Assembly (NCBI RefSeq): GCF_018326005.1
Contig: NZ_AP021903.1
Span: forward strand, 870,001 to 934,000
DNA from: Pseudomonas sp. Seg1
GTDB taxonomy: Bacteria; Pseudomonadota; Gammaproteobacteria; Pseudomonadales; Pseudomonadaceae
Direction of reading: 5' to 3'
DNA: 64,000 bases
Shown here: positions 29,421-38,282 of the stretch, piece after piece
Numbering within the stretch: position 1 is the first letter of the stretch
How the letters are laid out: each line of letters opens with the position of its first letter
Position numbers and translations under genes: made by a program
Notes under the pieces: model-generated
Databases searched by the model: none
The model's input: only the letters and a program-made list of their open reading frames with translations
What the model was told of the DNA's origin: nothing

Positions 29421-30281
29421 ATGGACATCCTCTACCAGATCCGCGCCCGCCAGGATTCCTTCAGCGCCGGCGAGGGCCGCATCGCCCGGCTGATGCTCGA
29501 CGACGTCGGTTTTGCCGCCTCCGCCAGCCTCGAAGATCTGGCGCAACGCGCCGAGGTCAGCACCGCCACGCTGTCGCGGTTTGCCCGCACCGTCGGTTGC
29601 CGTGACCTGCGCGACCTGCGCCTGCAACTGGCTCAGGCCAGCGGCGTCGGCAGCCGTTTCCTCGACCCGGCGGGCACGCCTGAGCAGTCGGCGTTCTACG
29701 GGCAGATCGTTGGCGATATCGAAACCACGCTGCGTCAGCATCTCGCAGGTTTTGACGAATCACGCTTTGCCGATGCGGTAAAACTGCTCGGCCAGGCGCG
29801 GATGATTCACGCCTTCGGCATGGGCGGTTGCTCGACCTTGTGCAGCGACGAATTGCAGGTGCGTCTGGTGCGCCTCGGTTATCCGATTGCGGTGTGTCAT
29901 GACGCGGTGATGATGCGCGTCACCGCTGCCAGCCTGAACGCCGAACAAGTGGTCATCGTCTGCTCGCTGACCGGCATCACCCCGGAACTGCTGGAGACAG
30001 TCGAACTGGCGCGCAACTACGGTGCGCGCATTCTCGCAATCACCCGCGCCGACTCGCCGCTGGCCGAACTGGCCGACATCGTCCTGCCGCTGCAAGGCGC
30101 GGAAACCTCGTTCATCTACAAACCGACAGCGGCGCGCTACGGCATGCTGCTCGCCATCGATGTGCTCGCCACCGAGCTGGCGCTGGCCAATCCTGAAGAC
30201 AATCAAGAACGTCTGCGGCGGATCAAACTCGCCCTCGACGAATACCGTGGCGGTGACGATCACCTGCCGCTGGGAGACTGA
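29421..30281 (+). CDS. MurR/RpiR-family regulator with SIS domain
   Basis: A 286-residue regulator. An N-terminal RpiR helix-turn-helix (SLEDLAQRAEVSTATLSRFA, residues about 34-55) is followed by a SIS domain at about 120-250 that binds a ligand (ARMIHAFGMGGCSTLCSDEL; CSLTGITPELLETVELA). Family members sense sugar phosphates. Its place between permease and D-aminoacylase makes it the likely local regulator. CGGAG lies ten bases before the ATG, and the next gene starts 1 nt after its stop. Confidence 0.93.
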   Translation: MDILYQIRARQDSFSAGEGRIARLMLDDVGFAASASLEDLAQRAEVSTATLSRFARTVGCRDLRDLRLQLAQASGVGSRFLDPAGTPEQSAFYGQIVGDIETTLRQHLAGFDESRFADAVKLLGQARMIHAFGMGGCSTLCSDELQVRLVRLGYPIAVCHDAVMMRVTAASLNAEQVVIVCSLTGITPELLETVELARNYGARILAITRADSPLAELADIVLPLQGAETSFIYKPTAARYGMLLAIDVLATELALANPEDNQERLRRIKLALDEYRGGDDHLPLGD

Positions 30282-30282
30282 C

Positions 30283-31740
30283 ATGCTGTACGACACGCTG
30301 ATCCGCAACGCCACCGTCATCGATGGCAGCAACACGCCCGGCTACCGCGCCGATGTGGCGATTCTTGACGGTCGCATCGAGCGCATCGGCGAGTTGCACG
30401 ATGCAACCGCAACCGAAGAAATCGAGGCCACCGGCCGCGTGCTGGCGCCGGGTTTTATCGATGTGCACACCCACGACGACACGGTAGTGATCCGTCAGCC
30501 AGAGATGCTGCCAAAACTTAGCCAGGGCGTGACCACGGTGATCGTCGGCAACTGCGGGATCAGCGCCTCGCCCGTGACGCTGAAAGGCAATCCGCCGGAT
30601 CCGATGAACCTGCTCGGCACTGCGGCAGCCTTCGTTTATCCACGCTTCAGCGATTACCGTACAGCGGTCGAAGCGGCGAATACCACGTTGAATGTGGCGG
30701 CGCTGGTCGGCCACACGGCGCTGCGCAGCAATCACCTCGATGACTTGTTCCGTACCGCCACGCCTGAGGAAATCGCTGCGATGCGCGAGCAATTGCGCGA
30801 GAGCCTTGAGGCTGGGGCCTTGGGTTTATCCACAGGTCTGGCCTACGCCAGCGCCTTCAACGCCTCCACCGATGAAGTCATGCAGTTGACTGAAGAACTG
30901 ACGGCATTCGGCGCGGTGTACACCACTCACTTGCGCAGTGAATTCGCCCCGGTGTTGGAGGCGATGGATGAGGCGTTTCAGATCGGTCGTCATGCCAAAT
31001 CCCCGGTGATCATTTCCCACCTCAAATGCGCTGGCGTCGGTAACTGGGGCCGCAGTCCGCAGTTGCTCGCATCGCTGGAAGAAGCCGCGAAAACCCACCC
31101 GGTCGGCTGCGATTGCTATCCCTACGCGGCAAGTTCTTCGACGCTCGATCTGAAGCAAGTCACCGACGCCCACCGCATCACCATCACCTGGTCGACGCCG
31201 CATCCGGAAGTCAGCGGCCGCGATCTGATCGACATCGCTGCCGAGTGGAACGTGCCGCTGATAGACGCGGCAAAACGCCTACAACCGGCGGGTGCGGTGT
31301 ACTACGGAATGGACGAGGCGGATGTGCGACGAATCCTCGCCCATCCGTTGTCGATGGTGGGTTCTGACGGACTGCCGGAAGACCCGTTCCCGCATCCGCG
31401 CCTGTGGGGCGCTTTCCCACGGGTGCTCGGGCATTTCAGTCGTGATGTCGGGCTGTTTCCGCTGCACACCGCTGTGCACAAGATGACCGGGTTATCGGCG
31501 GCACGATTCGGCTTGAAGGAAAGAGGCGAGATTCGCGAAGGTTATTGGGCGGACCTGGTGTTGTTCGATCCACTGACCGTGCGCGATGTGGCGGATTTCA
31601 ATGACCCGCAACGAGCGGCGCAGGGTATTGATGGCGTGTGGATCAACGGCGTGTTGAGTTACCAGGAGGGGCAGTCTTCAGGACGCCACGCAGGACGGTT
31701 CCTCGCCCGTGAAGATGACCTGCGCAAAGGTTTTGTATAA
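30283..31740 (+). CDS. N-acyl-D-amino-acid deacylase (D-aminoacylase)
   Basis: A 485-residue amidohydrolase-superfamily enzyme that hydrolyses N-acyl-D-amino acids to carboxylate plus D-amino acid. The metal motif HTHDD is at residues 62-66 and the zinc-ligand cysteine in GNCG is Cys91. Other ligand regions are TTHLRSE, ISHLKCAG, and GSDGLP with the late Asp. The C-terminal strand GEIREGYWADLVLFDP is the composite beta-sandwich typical of the family. The ATG at 30283 follows GGGAG and sits 1 nt after the regulator stop. Third gene of the operon. Confidence 0.93.
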   Translation: MLYDTLIRNATVIDGSNTPGYRADVAILDGRIERIGELHDATATEEIEATGRVLAPGFIDVHTHDDTVVIRQPEMLPKLSQGVTTVIVGNCGISASPVTLKGNPPDPMNLLGTAAAFVYPRFSDYRTAVEAANTTLNVAALVGHTALRSNHLDDLFRTATPEEIAAMREQLRESLEAGALGLSTGLAYASAFNASTDEVMQLTEELTAFGAVYTTHLRSEFAPVLEAMDEAFQIGRHAKSPVIISHLKCAGVGNWGRSPQLLASLEEAAKTHPVGCDCYPYAASSSTLDLKQVTDAHRITITWSTPHPEVSGRDLIDIAAEWNVPLIDAAKRLQPAGAVYYGMDEADVRRILAHPLSMVGSDGLPEDPFPHPRLWGAFPRVLGHFSRDVGLFPLHTAVHKMTGLSAARFGLKERGEIREGYWADLVLFDPLTVRDVADFNDPQRAAQGIDGVWINGVLSYQEGQSSGRHAGRFLAREDDLRKGFV

Positions 31741-31870
31741 CCGCAGTTGCAGGTTTGCGACGTGGTCTGGATTTTTGTGCAGTGATGGCACATTGGAATT
31801 AAAGATTCCCTCGACCAAGCCGAATCGCTGACATTCAGTGGATTTGGCGTCTGTCGCCCCAGGGAGTTTC

Positions 31871-33283
31871 ATGTACCGCGTTTGTTTGTTCGCAGCCGTC
31901 ACATTACTGGCCGGTTGTGTCAGTCCACAAGCACGCCAGGCGGCGGAAGCCGAGACCTTGTTCAAGGATATCCTCGCGCGTCCATTGGTCAGTGATTCGG
32001 TTATGCGCGAAGGCGATATCCTGACGTTCCAGATCAGTCAGTCCGGCAATGCGCAAGCGGCGGCAGGCGTGGTTTTTCAGATGGAAGCCTCCTGCGCGGC
32101 CGACCGTGCCAACTTGCTGTATCTGGGCGGCGGCGGTCGGATGTATCCGGGGCTCAATGGTCACCAGTACTCGATCGGTCGAGCGATGCCGGCCAACGTG
32201 CTCGGGATGTTGAAAAACAACCCTGACTTCATCAAGGCGTGTGCCAGCACGCCGGCGTCGGATTGGCGAGTGGTCAAAGGCAGCGGCGAGGAGCAATGGG
32301 TATTGTTTGATCGCAACAGTCTCAAGAAGGACGGTTCCGAACTGAGATTCTGGGCGGCTTACGATAACCCCTTGATTGGATTCGATGCGCCCTACGACGC
32401 TCCCTATGCGCAGAAGCGCGAGCGTTACGCAGTCGATTGTGGCAAGCAGACCTACCGTGTGGTGGCGGGCTACGATCTGGATGCCGACAACACGGTCACG
32501 GATGGACAGGACGCGATTGCACTGACCTCCAATGCAATCAGCGGCAGCAACGACGACTACGAGCTGCTGTTCAAACTGGTCTGTGAAAAACCCGAATCGG
32601 CAGCGCAATTGCCCAGGTTCGTTGCCCGCGCAAAGAAAAGCGTTCCAGTGACTCTGCCAACGCTTACCCCGGCAGTGACATCAGCCATCAAACAACTGAA
32701 CATGCCGGACGCCGTTAAACCGCTCAACTATGTGGAAATCACGGGCCAGTCGAATTACCAGGGCAAGACTATAGACATGCGCGAAGTGCGCCGCTTTGAA
32801 ATCGATAGCGCCTCGCAGCAACTGAGTCTGCATTTGTCGGGCGCCAATTATGAGAGCGATGCCGTGACCTTTCGCGGGCTGCTGGATCTAGCGAAATTGA
32901 GCCGTTTCAGCGTCTCGAAGGGGCCCTCGATGAAAGACACGTCCAGTGTCATCAACCTAAGCTTCAGCGGCGACTGGCAGCATATGCCGGTCAACGGACA
33001 CTTGGCCTACAAAGCAACGTTCAGCAGCACTAACTCGCTGCTCGGCAAAGTCGACGAGCGCCAGGAAAACACCAACTGCACCGTTGTTCGCGAACTGTCG
33101 GCGAGCCAACTCAATTCAACCTTGAGCGGCTCGGCCAAAGAGTTGAGGTGCAGCAAAGAAGGCGATGAGTACAATCGGGTCAACACCTACTACTACTTGT
33201 CGGATTATGCTTACTTCTTCTTTGCACGCACCGACAAGAACCGTTTTTTCTACAGCGATCTGGTACTCAAGACGCTGCGTTGA
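31871..33283 (+). CDS. Lipoprotein of unknown function
   Basis: A 470-residue protein with a lipoprotein signal (LLAGC, Cys16) behind AGGGAG. The mature part has no motif I recognise. It is mixed alpha/beta with several cysteines (ASCAAD, KACAST, VDCGKQ, LVCEKP, TNCTVV, LRCSKE) that could form disulfides. The position after Cys is Val, compatible with outer-membrane sorting. A terminator follows at 33295, so it is monocistronic. The spacer 31741-31870 contains no gene. Confidence 0.8.
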   Translation: MYRVCLFAAVTLLAGCVSPQARQAAEAETLFKDILARPLVSDSVMREGDILTFQISQSGNAQAAAGVVFQMEASCAADRANLLYLGGGGRMYPGLNGHQYSIGRAMPANVLGMLKNNPDFIKACASTPASDWRVVKGSGEEQWVLFDRNSLKKDGSELRFWAAYDNPLIGFDAPYDAPYAQKRERYAVDCGKQTYRVVAGYDLDADNTVTDGQDAIALTSNAISGSNDDYELLFKLVCEKPESAAQLPRFVARAKKSVPVTLPTLTPAVTSAIKQLNMPDAVKPLNYVEITGQSNYQGKTIDMREVRRFEIDSASQQLSLHLSGANYESDAVTFRGLLDLAKLSRFSVSKGPSMKDTSSVINLSFSGDWQHMPVNGHLAYKATFSSTNSLLGKVDERQENTNCTVVRELSASQLNSTLSGSAKELRCSKEGDEYNRVNTYYYLSDYAYFFFARTDKNRFFYSDLVLKTLR

Positions 33284-33294
33284 TCCGGCCATTT

Positions 33295-33316
33295 GGCCCG
33301 TCCAGACGGGCCTTTT
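33295..33316 (+). terminator. Intrinsic terminator after the lipoprotein gene
   Basis: GGCCCGTC and GACGGGCC form a perfect 8-bp stem with a 2-nt apex (so a 4-nt loop after fraying), followed by TTTT. Confidence 0.85.
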
Positions 33317-33336
33317 CCATAGGCGAGAGCACTCCC

Positions 33337-33705
33337 ATGAGCTTCGGCAAAACCACCCCGATCCTGCGGATTTTCGATGAAGCCAAAGCCGTAGAATTCT
33401 ACGTCGACTTCCTCGGCTTCAAGATCGACTGGCAGCACCGTTTCGAGGCGAACTTCCCGTTGTATCTGCAGGTGTCGCGTGGCGAGTGTGTGCTGCACCT
33501 GTCCGAGCATCACGGCGATGCAACCCCCGGTTCGGCGCTACGCATCGAGACCGATGAGCTGGAGGCGTTCCAGCAGCAATTGGTGGCCAAGGACTACAAG
33601 TTCTCGCACCCACAGATTCAGGCGATGCCGTGGGGGAGTCAGGACATGACGATTGCTGATCCGTTTGGCAATCGGTTGGTGTTCACCAACGCGATCAGTG
33701 TTTGA
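33337..33705 (+). CDS. Glyoxalase/bleomycin-resistance fold protein
   Basis: A 122-residue VOC-superfamily protein with one beta-alpha-beta-beta-beta repeat pair (ILRIFDEAKAVEFYVDFLGF; MTIADPFGNRLVFTN). The single-domain bleomycin-resistance-like members bind drugs or small ligands as dimers; the substrate is unknown. The ATG at 33337 gives the family N-terminus. The ribosome site GCGAGAG is moderate. A bidirectional terminator follows. Confidence 0.88.
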   Translation: MSFGKTTPILRIFDEAKAVEFYVDFLGFKIDWQHRFEANFPLYLQVSRGECVLHLSEHHGDATPGSALRIETDELEAFQQQLVAKDYKFSHPQIQAMPWGSQDMTIADPFGNRLVFTNAISV

Positions 33706-33725
33706 AACAGTTTCAAGCCGCATGG

Positions 33726-33769
33726 AAAAGCCCGCTGCCAAACCACCAAGGTCTGCCAGCGGGCTTTTT
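33726..33769. terminator. Bidirectional terminator
   Basis: AAAAGCCCGCTG (33726-33737) pairs with CAGCGGGCTTTTT (33757-33769), giving T tails on both strands. It separates the convergent VOC gene and DUF6124 gene. Confidence 0.88.
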
Positions 33770-33771
33770 CG

Positions 33772-34137
33772 TCACTCGGTCGGCACTAACCGATCAAGCA
33801 CACGATTCACCGCCAACTCCGCCAGCATCACCACTTGAGCGATGCCTTGCAGGGTTTTGCGGTGGGTGCCTTCGACCAGCGCTACGTGGTTATGCAGCAT
33901 GACAATGGCCGAGCCGAGGGTTTCACTGGCATCGACCAGCAGCGACTCGGTATCGGCTTCGGGGTCGGTCATGTACAGCTTGTTGGGTTTGTAGGGCGCG
34001 GCCATGATCTCGGCGGTTGGTGGTCCGAGATAATGGTCGAGGGCGCGCTCGGCGGCTTCGTGGAATTTCTTTGAGTCGGGGGATTCGTACGGGGAGGCCG
34101 GGTCGGTGACCGGTGGGTTTGGCGTTACTTTGAACAT
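33772..34137 (-). CDS. DUF6124 family protein
   Basis: A 121-residue protein with the N-terminus MFKVTPNPPVTDPASPYESP and a helical C-terminal half (GSAIVMLHNHVALVEGTHRK, VVMLAELAVNRVLDR). The family is common and multicopy in Pseudomonas and has no known function. The ATG at 34137 has AAGGGA upstream. A long structured leader precedes it (34150-34360). Confidence 0.85.
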   Translation of the reverse strand: MFKVTPNPPVTDPASPYESPDSKKFHEAAERALDHYLGPPTAEIMAAPYKPNKLYMTDPEADTESLLVDASETLGSAIVMLHNHVALVEGTHRKTLQGIAQVVMLAELAVNRVLDRLVPTE

Positions 34138-34149
34138 AAGCTGTGTTCC

Positions 34150-34360
34150 CTTCATTGAGCTTCGACCCTTCTGCTACTAAACGGAAGGGAGGCAGCTGTA
34201 CGCAGGTTAGTAGACCGGGGAACTCAGCTTAAGCCGGCGCGCCGAAGCGCCCTACGTACAGCCACCATCAAGCTCAGGTACGAGAGCACCTGTGATGAAT
34301 GTACGACAAGCAGAATTACCACGGGCTACTAAACCCGATCACTGGGAATCAGTGACCCGA
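34150..34360 (-). promoter_or_regulatory. Structured 5' leader with alternative pairing, candidate RNA element
   Basis: Read on the minus strand, GTTTAGTAG occurs at 34326-34334 and again at 34174-34182. The complementary CTACTAAC lies between them at 34206-34213, so the middle copy can pair with either flank but not both. Further hairpins are visible (CAGGT/ACCTG at 34275-34292; TCACTG/CAGTGA at about 34338-34356; a GCGC-GAAG-type stem near 34235). It ends just before the DUF6124 ribosome site. I recall similar leaders beside related Pseudomonas genes but know no Rfam name. Confidence 0.45.
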
Positions 34361-34547
34361 TTGAAGTTACGCAGCAAGCCCTGAACGCACAAGCCGGCGG
34401 ATTCTGGTACATGCGTAGGCAGTGGCGCAAGGATTTGTAGGCTCTTGCGCGTAACACTGAGTGTCTTTAAACAGCGGGGGGTGAGGGGTTTATTGCGCTA
34501 CAGAGTTTGAGGATTTGCCTGTCGGATCTCGGTGCGGCGACTGACGT

Positions 34548-35504
34548 CATCGCTGGCAAGCCAGCTCCCACAGTGACTGAGTCGTAAGCAAGATTTGGCT
34601 TCACCGAAAAACCTGTGGGAGCTGGCTTGCCAGCGATGAGGCCAGAACAGTCACCCCCGATGCGTCTGCCGAAACCCCCGGGCGGCATCCCCCGCCAGCT
34701 CCCACAGTGATTGAGTCGTACGCAAAATTTGGCTTCACCAAAAAACCTGTGGGAGCTGGCTTGCCAGCGATGAGGCCAGAACAGTCACCCCCGATGCATC
34801 TGCCGAAACTCCCCGGGCGGCATCCCCCGCCAGCTCCCACAGTGATTGAGTCGTACGCAAAATTTGGCTTCACCAAAAAACCTGTGGGAGCTGGCTTGCC
34901 AGCGATGAGGCCAGAACAGTCACCCGCGATGTGTCTGCCGAAACTCCCCAGGCGGCATCCCCCGCCAGCTCCCACAGTGATTGAGTCGTACGCAAAATTT
35001 GGCTTCACCAAAAAACCTGTGGGAGCTGGCTTGCCAGCGATGAGGCCAGAACAGTCACCCGCGATGTGTCTGCCGAAACTCCCCAGGCGGCATCCCCCGC
35101 CAGCTCCCACAGTGATTGAGTCGTACGCAAAATTTGGCTTCACCAAAAAACCTGTGGGAGCTGGCTTGCCAGCGATGAGGCCTGAACAGTCACCCGCGAT
35201 GTGTCTGCCGAAACTCCCCAGGCGGCATCCCCCGCCAGCTCCCACAGTGATTGAGTCGTACGCAAAATTTGGCTTCACCAAAAAACCTGTGGGAGCTGGC
35301 TTGCCAGCGATGAGGCCAGAACAGTCACCCGCGATGTGTCTGCCGAAACTCCCCAGGCGGCATCCCCCGCCAGCTCCCACAGTGATTGAGTCGTACGCAA
35401 AATTTGGCTTCACCAAAAAACCTGTGGGAGCTGGCTTGCCAGCGATGGGGCCAGAACAGTCACCCGCGATGTGTCTGCCGAAACTCGCCGGGCGGCATCC
35501 CACG
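34548..35504. repeat. 135-bp tandem array: AraC gene tail plus REPIN, seven units
   Basis: Units begin (CAGCTCCCAC) at 34562, 34696, 34831, 34966, 35101, 35236 and 35371. Each holds a REP pair (GGGAGCTGGCTTGCCAGC and its inverse, about 90 bp with spacer) and about 45 bp equal to the 3' end of the adjacent AraC gene (codons for GMPPGEFRQTHRG plus stop). The inner units are nearly identical, and the outermost left one is most diverged. The array spans open frames on both strands only because the unit length is a multiple of three. Confidence 0.93.
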
Positions 35505-36476
35505 GCGGCTTTTGAACGTGCGATGAAACGACCGCGGTTCGGTAAAACCCAGATACTGCGCAATGTCCTGAATCGGCAACGTGCTGTTCAACAGGTAATG
35601 CTCAGCCAACTCCTGGCGCAGATCATCGAGAATCTGCTGATACGACGTCCCCGCCTGATGCAACTGGCGCTGCAATGTGCGCACCGACACCGCAAGTTGC
35701 TCGGCCACTTGCTCCTTGCGCGGCAAGCCTTCCTTGAGCAACTGCCGCAGGATGCCTTTTACCTGCTGCGCCAGCGACGCGTCCTCCAGCGTCGCCATCA
35801 AACCCATCGCATGCTCTTCCAGCGTACGCAGCAATTGCGCATCGGCCTGGCGCAACGGCAGTTGCAAATACGCTAACGGCACGATCAGCGCCGAATAGGG
35901 CTGATCGAACAACACCGGGCAATCGAAGAACTGCTCATATTGCGCCAGCGTCACCTCGTCCGGGCGCGCATGCTCCAGCCACACAGCGGCCGGCGACATC
36001 TGCGTATCGGCAATCCAGCGCGCATATTGCAGCCAGGAGCCGAGCACGTTTTCCACCAGATGCCGACGAATCCGTGGGCGCTGATAACGGCACGTCCAGA
36101 CCAGATGCACATGGCCGTCCTGCATCTCGGCGCGACTCACGCCCATGTCGCCCACCAGTTTTTCGAACGGCATGATCCGGCTCATGGCATCGCCAAGAGT
36201 CGCGCAGTTCATGGTGATGTAGCCGAGCACGCTCCACGAATTGGGCAAGACGAAATTCGCCGCGTTGAGCCCGAACAGCGGATCGCCCGAGTGCTCGCAG
36301 AAATAATCCAGCAACTTTTCATGGGCCTCACCCGGCAAGCGCAGGGTGTTGTCGCTCAACTGCTGCGCCTGCAGACCGGCCGCCGCCAACGCCGGCTCGA
36401 TGGCCATGCCCAATTGCTCGGCATGGCGCAAATATTTGAGCAGCGGAGGAACAGACGTGAAGCCGAGCGATTGCAT
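35460..36476 (-). CDS. AraC-family regulator (arabinose_bd/ArgR-OruR type)
   Basis: A 338-residue regulator. The N-terminal Arabinose_bd (PF12625-like) ligand domain is at about 20-200 and the C-terminal AraC double helix-turn-helix at about 240-335 (VAEQLAVSVRTLQRQLHQAG; IQDIAQYLGFTEPRSFHRTF). The ATG at 36476 has AAGGGAA. It is divergent from the AGPS-like, GlpD-like and FGGY-kinase operon and is its likely activator. Its last 15 codons form the terminal copy of the tandem array. Confidence 0.92.
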   Translation of the reverse strand: MQSLGFTSVPPLLKYLRHAEQLGMAIEPALAAAGLQAQQLSDNTLRLPGEAHEKLLDYFCEHSGDPLFGLNAANFVLPNSWSVLGYITMNCATLGDAMSRIMPFEKLVGDMGVSRAEMQDGHVHLVWTCRYQRPRIRRHLVENVLGSWLQYARWIADTQMSPAAVWLEHARPDEVTLAQYEQFFDCPVLFDQPYSALIVPLAYLQLPLRQADAQLLRTLEEHAMGLMATLEDASLAQQVKGILRQLLKEGLPRKEQVAEQLAVSVRTLQRQLHQAGTSYQQILDDLRQELAEHYLLNSTLPIQDIAQYLGFTEPRSFHRTFKSRRGMPPGEFRQTHRG

Positions 36477-36686
36477 GATCGTATTCCCTTGATCAAAGCC
36501 TGCATGAGCGGATGAATGCCCTGAAAGGTAATTTGAAACCACGGCTAAAGTAAATGGCTGACGCTTGCGCGACGTTTGACTCAATTGGCTACACGAACTG
36601 GCCGGATGCGACCGTGACACTTTTTGGCCGCCGACTAGTATGGGGGCCTGAAATATCCATCATAAGAACCGGAAAAGGACACACGC

Positions 36687-38282
36687 ATGCGACGCTGGAA
36701 CGGCTGGGGCGATGCAACCACGGTGGTCGAACTGCCGGCCCAGGGCGCGAGCTTTCTTGCGCAACGCTTGGGCAACGGTCGAGCGCTGCCCGACGCAACG
36801 CTGGAAGCGGCGTTGGCTCGTGTCCCGGCCTCGCGGTTGCAGGCGCACACCTTGTACAGCGTCGATGCCCATGACCGTTTGCTCCACGCCCGGGGCCAGA
36901 GCCTGCCGGACTGGCTGGCGTTGCGTGAAGGTGCGCTGGGCAAGTATCCCGATGCCGTGGCGTTCCCGGAGACTGCCGAGCAGATTCGCCAATTGCTCGC
37001 GCTCGCCCATGAGCAGGACCTGTGCCTGATTCCTTATGGCGGCGGCACCTCGGTGGCCGGGCACATCAATCCGCCAGATTCCGCACGGCCGGTGGTGACT
37101 GTTTCGCTGGCGCGAATGAATCGCCTGATCGACCTCGACGAACAGAGCCTGTTGGCAACCTTCGGCCCCGGCGCCAGTGGCCCGCAAGTGGAAAGTCAGT
37201 TGCGCGCCCGGGGCTATACACTGGGGCATTTCCCGCAGTCGTGGGAGTTGTCGACGCTGGGCGGTTGGGTCGCCAGTCGTTCCAGCGGTCAGCAGTCGTT
37301 GCGCTATGGGCGCATCGAGCAATTGTTCGCCGGAGGCACGCTGGAAACGTTCGCCGGGCCTCTGCAAATCCCCACGTTCCCGGCCTCGGCGGCAGGCCCG
37401 GATTTGCGCGAAGTGGTGCTCGGTTGTGAGGGCCGTTTCGGGATCATTTCCGAAGTCAAAGTGCGGGTCAGCGCACTGCCCGCTGACGAACGTTTCTACG
37501 GCGTATTCCTGCCGAGCTGGACCAAAGCGCTGCAAGCGATTCGCCAACTCGCTCAGGCGCGCGTACCGCTGTCGATGCTGCGCCTGTCCAACGCCGTGGA
37601 GACCGAAACGCAATTGGCGCTGGCTGGTCACCCGCAACAAATCGCCTGGCTGGAGAAATACCTGAGCCTGCGCGGGGCGGGCGAGGGCAAGTGTCTGCTG
37701 ACCTTCGGCGTGACCGGCAATCGTCGGCAAAACGCGCTGTCGCTGAGCCAGGCCCGCCAGCATCTGAAAGCCTTCGGCGGTGTGTTCACCGGCACCTTGC
37801 TCGGCAAGAAGTGGGCACAGAACCGCTTCCGTTTCCCCTACCTGCGCGAGAACCTGTGGAACGCCGGTTACGTGGTCGACACCCTCGAAACCGCCACCGA
37901 CTGGAGCAACGTCGACAACCTACTCAACCTCATCGAAAACAGCCTGCGCGATGCCTTGGCCGCTGAGGGTGAGCGGGTGCATGTGTTCACGCACCTGTCC
38001 CACGTTTACGGCGAAGGATCGAGCATCTACACCACCTACGTGTTTCGCCCGGCGGCGGATTACCCAGCGACCCTGGCGCGCTGGAAAGCGCTCAAGCACG
38101 CGGCCAGCCAGACCATCGTCGACAACCACGGCACCATCAGCCACCAGCACGGCGTCGGCAAGGATCACGCCCCCTACCTGTTGCGCGAAAAAGGCCAACT
38201 GGCGATGGACACCTTGCAGGCGCTGAGCCGCCATTTCGATCCGGCCGGGCGCCTCAACCCCGGCACGCTGTTGCCGGAATGA
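36687..38282 (+). CDS. AGPS-like FAD-binding oxidoreductase
   Basis: A 531-residue PCMH/VAO-type flavoprotein. FAD-binding PYGGGTSVAGHINPP lies near 114-128, followed by STLGGWVASRSSGQQSLRYG and VVLGCEGRFGIISEVKV. The C-terminus matches alkyl-DHAP synthase closely: IYTTYVF carries the AGPS catalytic-tyrosine position, and ISHQHGVGK places His486-Gln487-His488 where AGPS has three histidines. AGPS swaps an acyl for a fatty alkyl group on acyl-DHAP. Here the neighbours are a GlpD-like dehydrogenase (4-nt overlap) and a kinase, so it may act on an alkyl- or glyco-DHAP in the degradative direction. The function is inferred. Confidence 0.85.
   Translation: MRRWNGWGDATTVVELPAQGASFLAQRLGNGRALPDATLEAALARVPASRLQAHTLYSVDAHDRLLHARGQSLPDWLALREGALGKYPDAVAFPETAEQIRQLLALAHEQDLCLIPYGGGTSVAGHINPPDSARPVVTVSLARMNRLIDLDEQSLLATFGPGASGPQVESQLRARGYTLGHFPQSWELSTLGGWVASRSSGQQSLRYGRIEQLFAGGTLETFAGPLQIPTFPASAAGPDLREVVLGCEGRFGIISEVKVRVSALPADERFYGVFLPSWTKALQAIRQLAQARVPLSMLRLSNAVETETQLALAGHPQQIAWLEKYLSLRGAGEGKCLLTFGVTGNRRQNALSLSQARQHLKAFGGVFTGTLLGKKWAQNRFRFPYLRENLWNAGYVVDTLETATDWSNVDNLLNLIENSLRDALAAEGERVHVFTHLSHVYGEGSSIYTTYVFRPAADYPATLARWKALKHAASQTIVDNHGTISHQHGVGKDHAPYLLREKGQLAMDTLQALSRHFDPAGRLNPGTLLPE

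Noticed and set aside
34548..35504. A CRISPR array
   Set aside because: Units are whole 135-bp near-identical copies with no short repeat/unique spacer alternation and no cas genes.
34601..35876. Long open frames on both strands over the tandem array (389 and 320 codons)
   Set aside because: The 135-bp unit is a multiple of three and lacks stops in those frames; the products are pure repeat translations such as VGAGLPAM and IAGKPAPTG.
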